From: Lentisphaerota bacterium
GTDB taxonomy: Bacteria; Verrucomicrobiota; Lentisphaeria; Oligosphaerales; JABHEG01
Assembly (NCBI GenBank): GCA_018676675.1
Contig: JABHEG010000295.1
Coordinates: forward strand, 26,006 to 90,005
DNA: 64,000 nucleotides
Direction: 5' to 3'
Shown: one piece after another, positions 62,332 through 64,000 of the stretch
Layout of the letters: each line of letters opens with the position of its first letter
Numbering within the stretch: the stretch's first letter is position 1
Notes under the pieces: generated by a model
Seen by the model: the letters and a program-made list of their open reading frames with translations, nothing else
The model's database searches: none
What the model was told of the DNA's origin: nothing
Program-made: the position numbers and the translations under genes

Positions 62332-62832
62332 TGATGGCTCCTTCCGTTGGCCTAGTGGCGGCGGGCGTGAACAGCGGGCCCACCCCTTGCTGATGCTTGG
62401 ATGTGGAAGTGCTTCGGGCACCTTGGTGCGTACAGACGTACGTACCGAGGAGGCCGGAATGCTCCCGCGCCAGGGATCGGTAAGCCGCAGGCCGGGCACT
62501 GTTTCTTCGCTCGGCGTTCATCATTCGACGAATGAGGCCTTTCTGTTTCCTGGCAACCCTTACGGGCGGACCATTCTTCGCGATTCTCCGCCCGGGGCGC
62601 CAACGACGATACTCGGCATCGCCTTTTGCCGGCCCGGACGAAGCCTCATCGGTGACTGGCCCGGGGGTGGGCTCGCCATTCGCGCCCGACGCCACTGGGG
62701 ACCGATTCCGGACCGGGAGAACAGTTGGCCTTGGCTATTCATCCTAACGCCGCTAATCTACGTCAGACCTTGCGTCGGTCAACGGTACGACCTGACGCCG
62801 TGTGTTGAGCAGATGGGATGGGAGTACTGCTG
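62332..62832. other. Divergent intergenic region with a large dyad; no gene seen
   Basis: 501 bp between the ceramidase-like gene (minus) and the second Gfo/Idh/MocA gene (plus). Open frames exist on both strands but have biased, low-complexity products and no ribosome binding site. The outstanding element is the dyad at 62421-62450. Nothing else supported. Confidence 0.5.
62421..62450. promoter_or_regulatory. 30-bp dyad, candidate operator or repeat end
   Basis: CCTTGGTGCGTAC and GTACGTACCGAGG are inverted copies with 11 of 13 matching pairs around AGAC. The symmetry resembles binding sites of GntR- or LacI-type regulators, and its position 90-120 bp upstream of the ceramidase-like start allows a regulatory role. 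It could instead belong to a dispersed repeat not present elsewhere in the window. Confidence 0.45.
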
Positions 62833-63819
62833 ATGGTGCGGATTGCGGTTGTGGGATGTGGTGGTATCGGTCAGGCGCATCTACGTGCGTACACTGCGCT
62901 TCCTGGCGTGGAGATCGTTGCGTGTGTCGACCAGGATCTTGAGAAAGCAGCGGCGGCGGCAAAGGCATTCGGGGGCTTGGCGGTCGACTCGGTCAAGCAG
63001 ATCCCAGCCGAGACGAACGGCGTGAGTGTGGTCACCCCGCCTCATCTCCATTTCGGTTTGGTGCGTGATCTTCTGAGACGCCGTTTTCATGTGTTCTGCG
63101 AAAAACCCCTGACCATGGATGTGGGCGAGTGTCAGGTTCTGGAGGCGGCGGCCAGGGAGGTCGGATGCACGTTGCTGGTGGGCTTCAAAATGCGATTCGA
63201 ACCTGTATTCGCGAAGGCGCGCGAGTTCATTCCGGAAATCGGTCCCCTGCACTCCGTTTCTTCAGTCAAACAGCAGCCTTACACTCCCCATCCTGGCCTG
63301 AACTGGATCCCCGCCGTCGGGGCTATGTACGAGTTGTCCGTCCATGAGTTTGACCTCATTCATTGGTTGACGGCGACTCGGCCGGTGGAGGTGCTGCATG
63401 CCAGGCTTGAGCATCGCTTCAACTGGTCGCGGGAGGATGCGTTTGCCCTGACTGTCCGCTACGCAAATGGAATGATCGGCCAACTGCAGGGCATGTACGC
63501 GACTGACAGCACGTTCAAATACCGCGATTTGACGCTGACTTTCATGGGAGAAAAGGGATACATTCGGATCGAGCGTCCGGACCGGATTGTCATTCACACT
63601 GATGATGTTCGGGTCGAGACCGCAGACCCGGGGACGGTGAACGCTTTTGAGGCCGAACTGGCGCATTTCTGCCAGGTGATCCGCGGTGATGCGTCGACGA
63701 CGATGGGCGCTTCAGCCGGCGTGCTGGCCACGGCGCTCATTGAGGCAGGGAACGCGGCTGATGACGGGCAGCGGCCTGTACGGATTGGGTGTGACGGTTC
63801 GCTGGGAGTCGCGGACTGA
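62833..63819 (+). CDS. Gfo/Idh/MocA family oxidoreductase (second copy)
   Basis: 328 residues. MVRIAVVGCGGIGQAHLRAY is the GxGxxG nucleotide-binding start, VEIVACVDQDLEKA the strand-2 acidic turn, and VFCEKPLTMD carries the catalytic-type Lys. The C-domain has GLNWIPAVGAMYELSVHEFDLIHWL, with His/Asp pairs near the usual active site. It differs clearly from the protein at 18335-19348 and is not a recent duplicate. Substrate unknown. ATG 62833 was preferred to 62818, since it begins the conserved fold and has GGGAG upstream. Confidence 0.85.
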   Translation: MVRIAVVGCGGIGQAHLRAYTALPGVEIVACVDQDLEKAAAAAKAFGGLAVDSVKQIPAETNGVSVVTPPHLHFGLVRDLLRRRFHVFCEKPLTMDVGECQVLEAAAREVGCTLLVGFKMRFEPVFAKAREFIPEIGPLHSVSSVKQQPYTPHPGLNWIPAVGAMYELSVHEFDLIHWLTATRPVEVLHARLEHRFNWSREDAFALTVRYANGMIGQLQGMYATDSTFKYRDLTLTFMGEKGYIRIERPDRIVIHTDDVRVETADPGTVNAFEAELAHFCQVIRGDASTTMGASAGVLATALIEAGNAADDGQRPVRIGCDGSLGVAD

Positions 63820-63889
63820 GTCGACTGAATGATGAGTGGACAGAGGACGCACGTTTATTGGAAGTGGCAGGTTCAGAATGAAAAAATGA

Positions 63890-63905
63890 AGCCCTGAAAA
63901 GGGCT
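63890..63905. terminator. Hairpin with GAAA tetraloop
   Basis: AGCCCT-GAAA-AGGGCT, 70 bp after the stop of the Gfo gene. A run of six A lies just to the left, so on the minus strand the hairpin is followed by T residues and would terminate a leftward transcript; on the plus strand no T-tract follows. Confidence 0.55.
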
Positions 63906-63984
63906 GATTGATGTTCGTTGTTGCTACGGACGTGCGGATACCGCGTCGGTCGCTGCAATCAAGGAGGAAAGCCGGCATAACTCC

Positions 63985-64000
63985 GCCCGCGAAGGCGGGC
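63985..64000. terminator. Perfect hairpin at the window edge
   Basis: GCCCGC-GAAG-GCGGGC ends exactly at the last base of the window. Whether a T-tract follows cannot be seen. Probably a terminator stem for a rightward transcript. Confidence 0.4.

Noticed and set aside
62276..62833. Open frame covering the gap before the second Gfo gene
   Set aside because: Composition is unlike a protein, it overlaps the ceramidase-like start, and no ribosome binding site is present.
63190..63205. GATTCGAACC as a tRNA T-arm
   Set aside because: It lies in the coding sequence of the Gfo gene and no cloverleaf can be drawn around it; no tRNA gene was found in the window.
63963..63990. GGAGGAAAG sequence resembling the start of RNase P RNA
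   Set aside because: The universally conserved U after GGAAAG is missing, and the expected P4 and following conserved blocks are not present before the window ends.

Overview
The window looks like a stretch of chromosome from a GC-rich, Gram-negative heterotroph of the PVC group or a close relative (Lentisphaerota, Kiritimatiellota, Planctomycetota or a neighbouring lineage). The pointers are several very large secreted multidomain carbohydrate-active proteins, two heparinase-fold proteins, PQQ-propeller and HzsA-related heme proteins, two Gfo/Idh/MocA oxidoreductases, DUF4838/DUF4091/DUF4432/DUF3604 families and a PurS-PurL fusion. The phylum assignment is an inference from gene content; there is no rRNA or other decisive marker. 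No tRNA, rRNA, CRISPR array, transposase or phage gene is visible.

Layout. 1-1123: 3' end of a DUF4838-type protein. 1329-1916: a zinc-ribbon membrane protein, divergent from purL (PurS-PurL fusion), purQ and a fucose/arabinose-isomerase-like gene (2249-7658). 7904-15396: two minus-strand genes, an O-antigen-ligase-like membrane protein fused to about 870 residues of further domains, and a PQQ-propeller protein. 15712-19348: a sialidase, a translationally coupled FAD oxidoreductase and a Gfo/Idh/MocA oxidoreductase. 19615-21697: an ECF sigma factor, anti-sigma-like protein and PDZ protein operon. 22011-27433: a heparinase II/III-like protein and an HzsA-related diheme protein. 27546-32523: a GDSL esterase, a hybrid histidine kinase with a heme-type sensor domain, and a receiver-PP2C phosphatase. 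32567-42913: a minus-strand run (DUF3604/PHP-like, second heparinase-fold protein, SPFH pair, DUF4091 glycosidase-like protein). 43146-44735: a GlcD-type FAD oxidase. 44912-54853: another minus-strand run (sugar isomerase/epimerase, a 1407-residue secreted protein with a duplicated C-terminal module, HzsA-related HEAT protein, HEAT-repeat protein, thioredoxin-fold lipoprotein). 55137-60796: a DUF4432 aldose-epimerase-like protein and a 1493-residue CBM/discoidin/glycosidase-like protein. 61006-63819: a ceramidase-like hydrolase and a second Gfo/Idh/MocA protein.

How the genes could work together. Most of the window reads as dispersed machinery for breaking down complex host or algal glycans: secreted lyases and hydrolases, a sialidase without export signal, and cytoplasmic oxidoreductases, isomerases and epimerases that could process released sugars. 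Regulation is suggested by the sigma/anti-sigma pair and by the heme-type kinase next to a PP2C phosphatase. No SusCD pair, sulfatase or sugar transporter is present, so this is not a classical polysaccharide-utilization locus.

The most distinctive non-genic signal is three families of palindromic or tandem extragenic repeats. One has a GTGGGAGGCGGTGCCA core in four copies, two of them with matching terminal inverted repeats; one is a 67-bp tandem family; one is a roughly 82-bp palindrome. They occupy every convergent spacer longer than 150 bp, and one copy supplies the stop codon of a gene.
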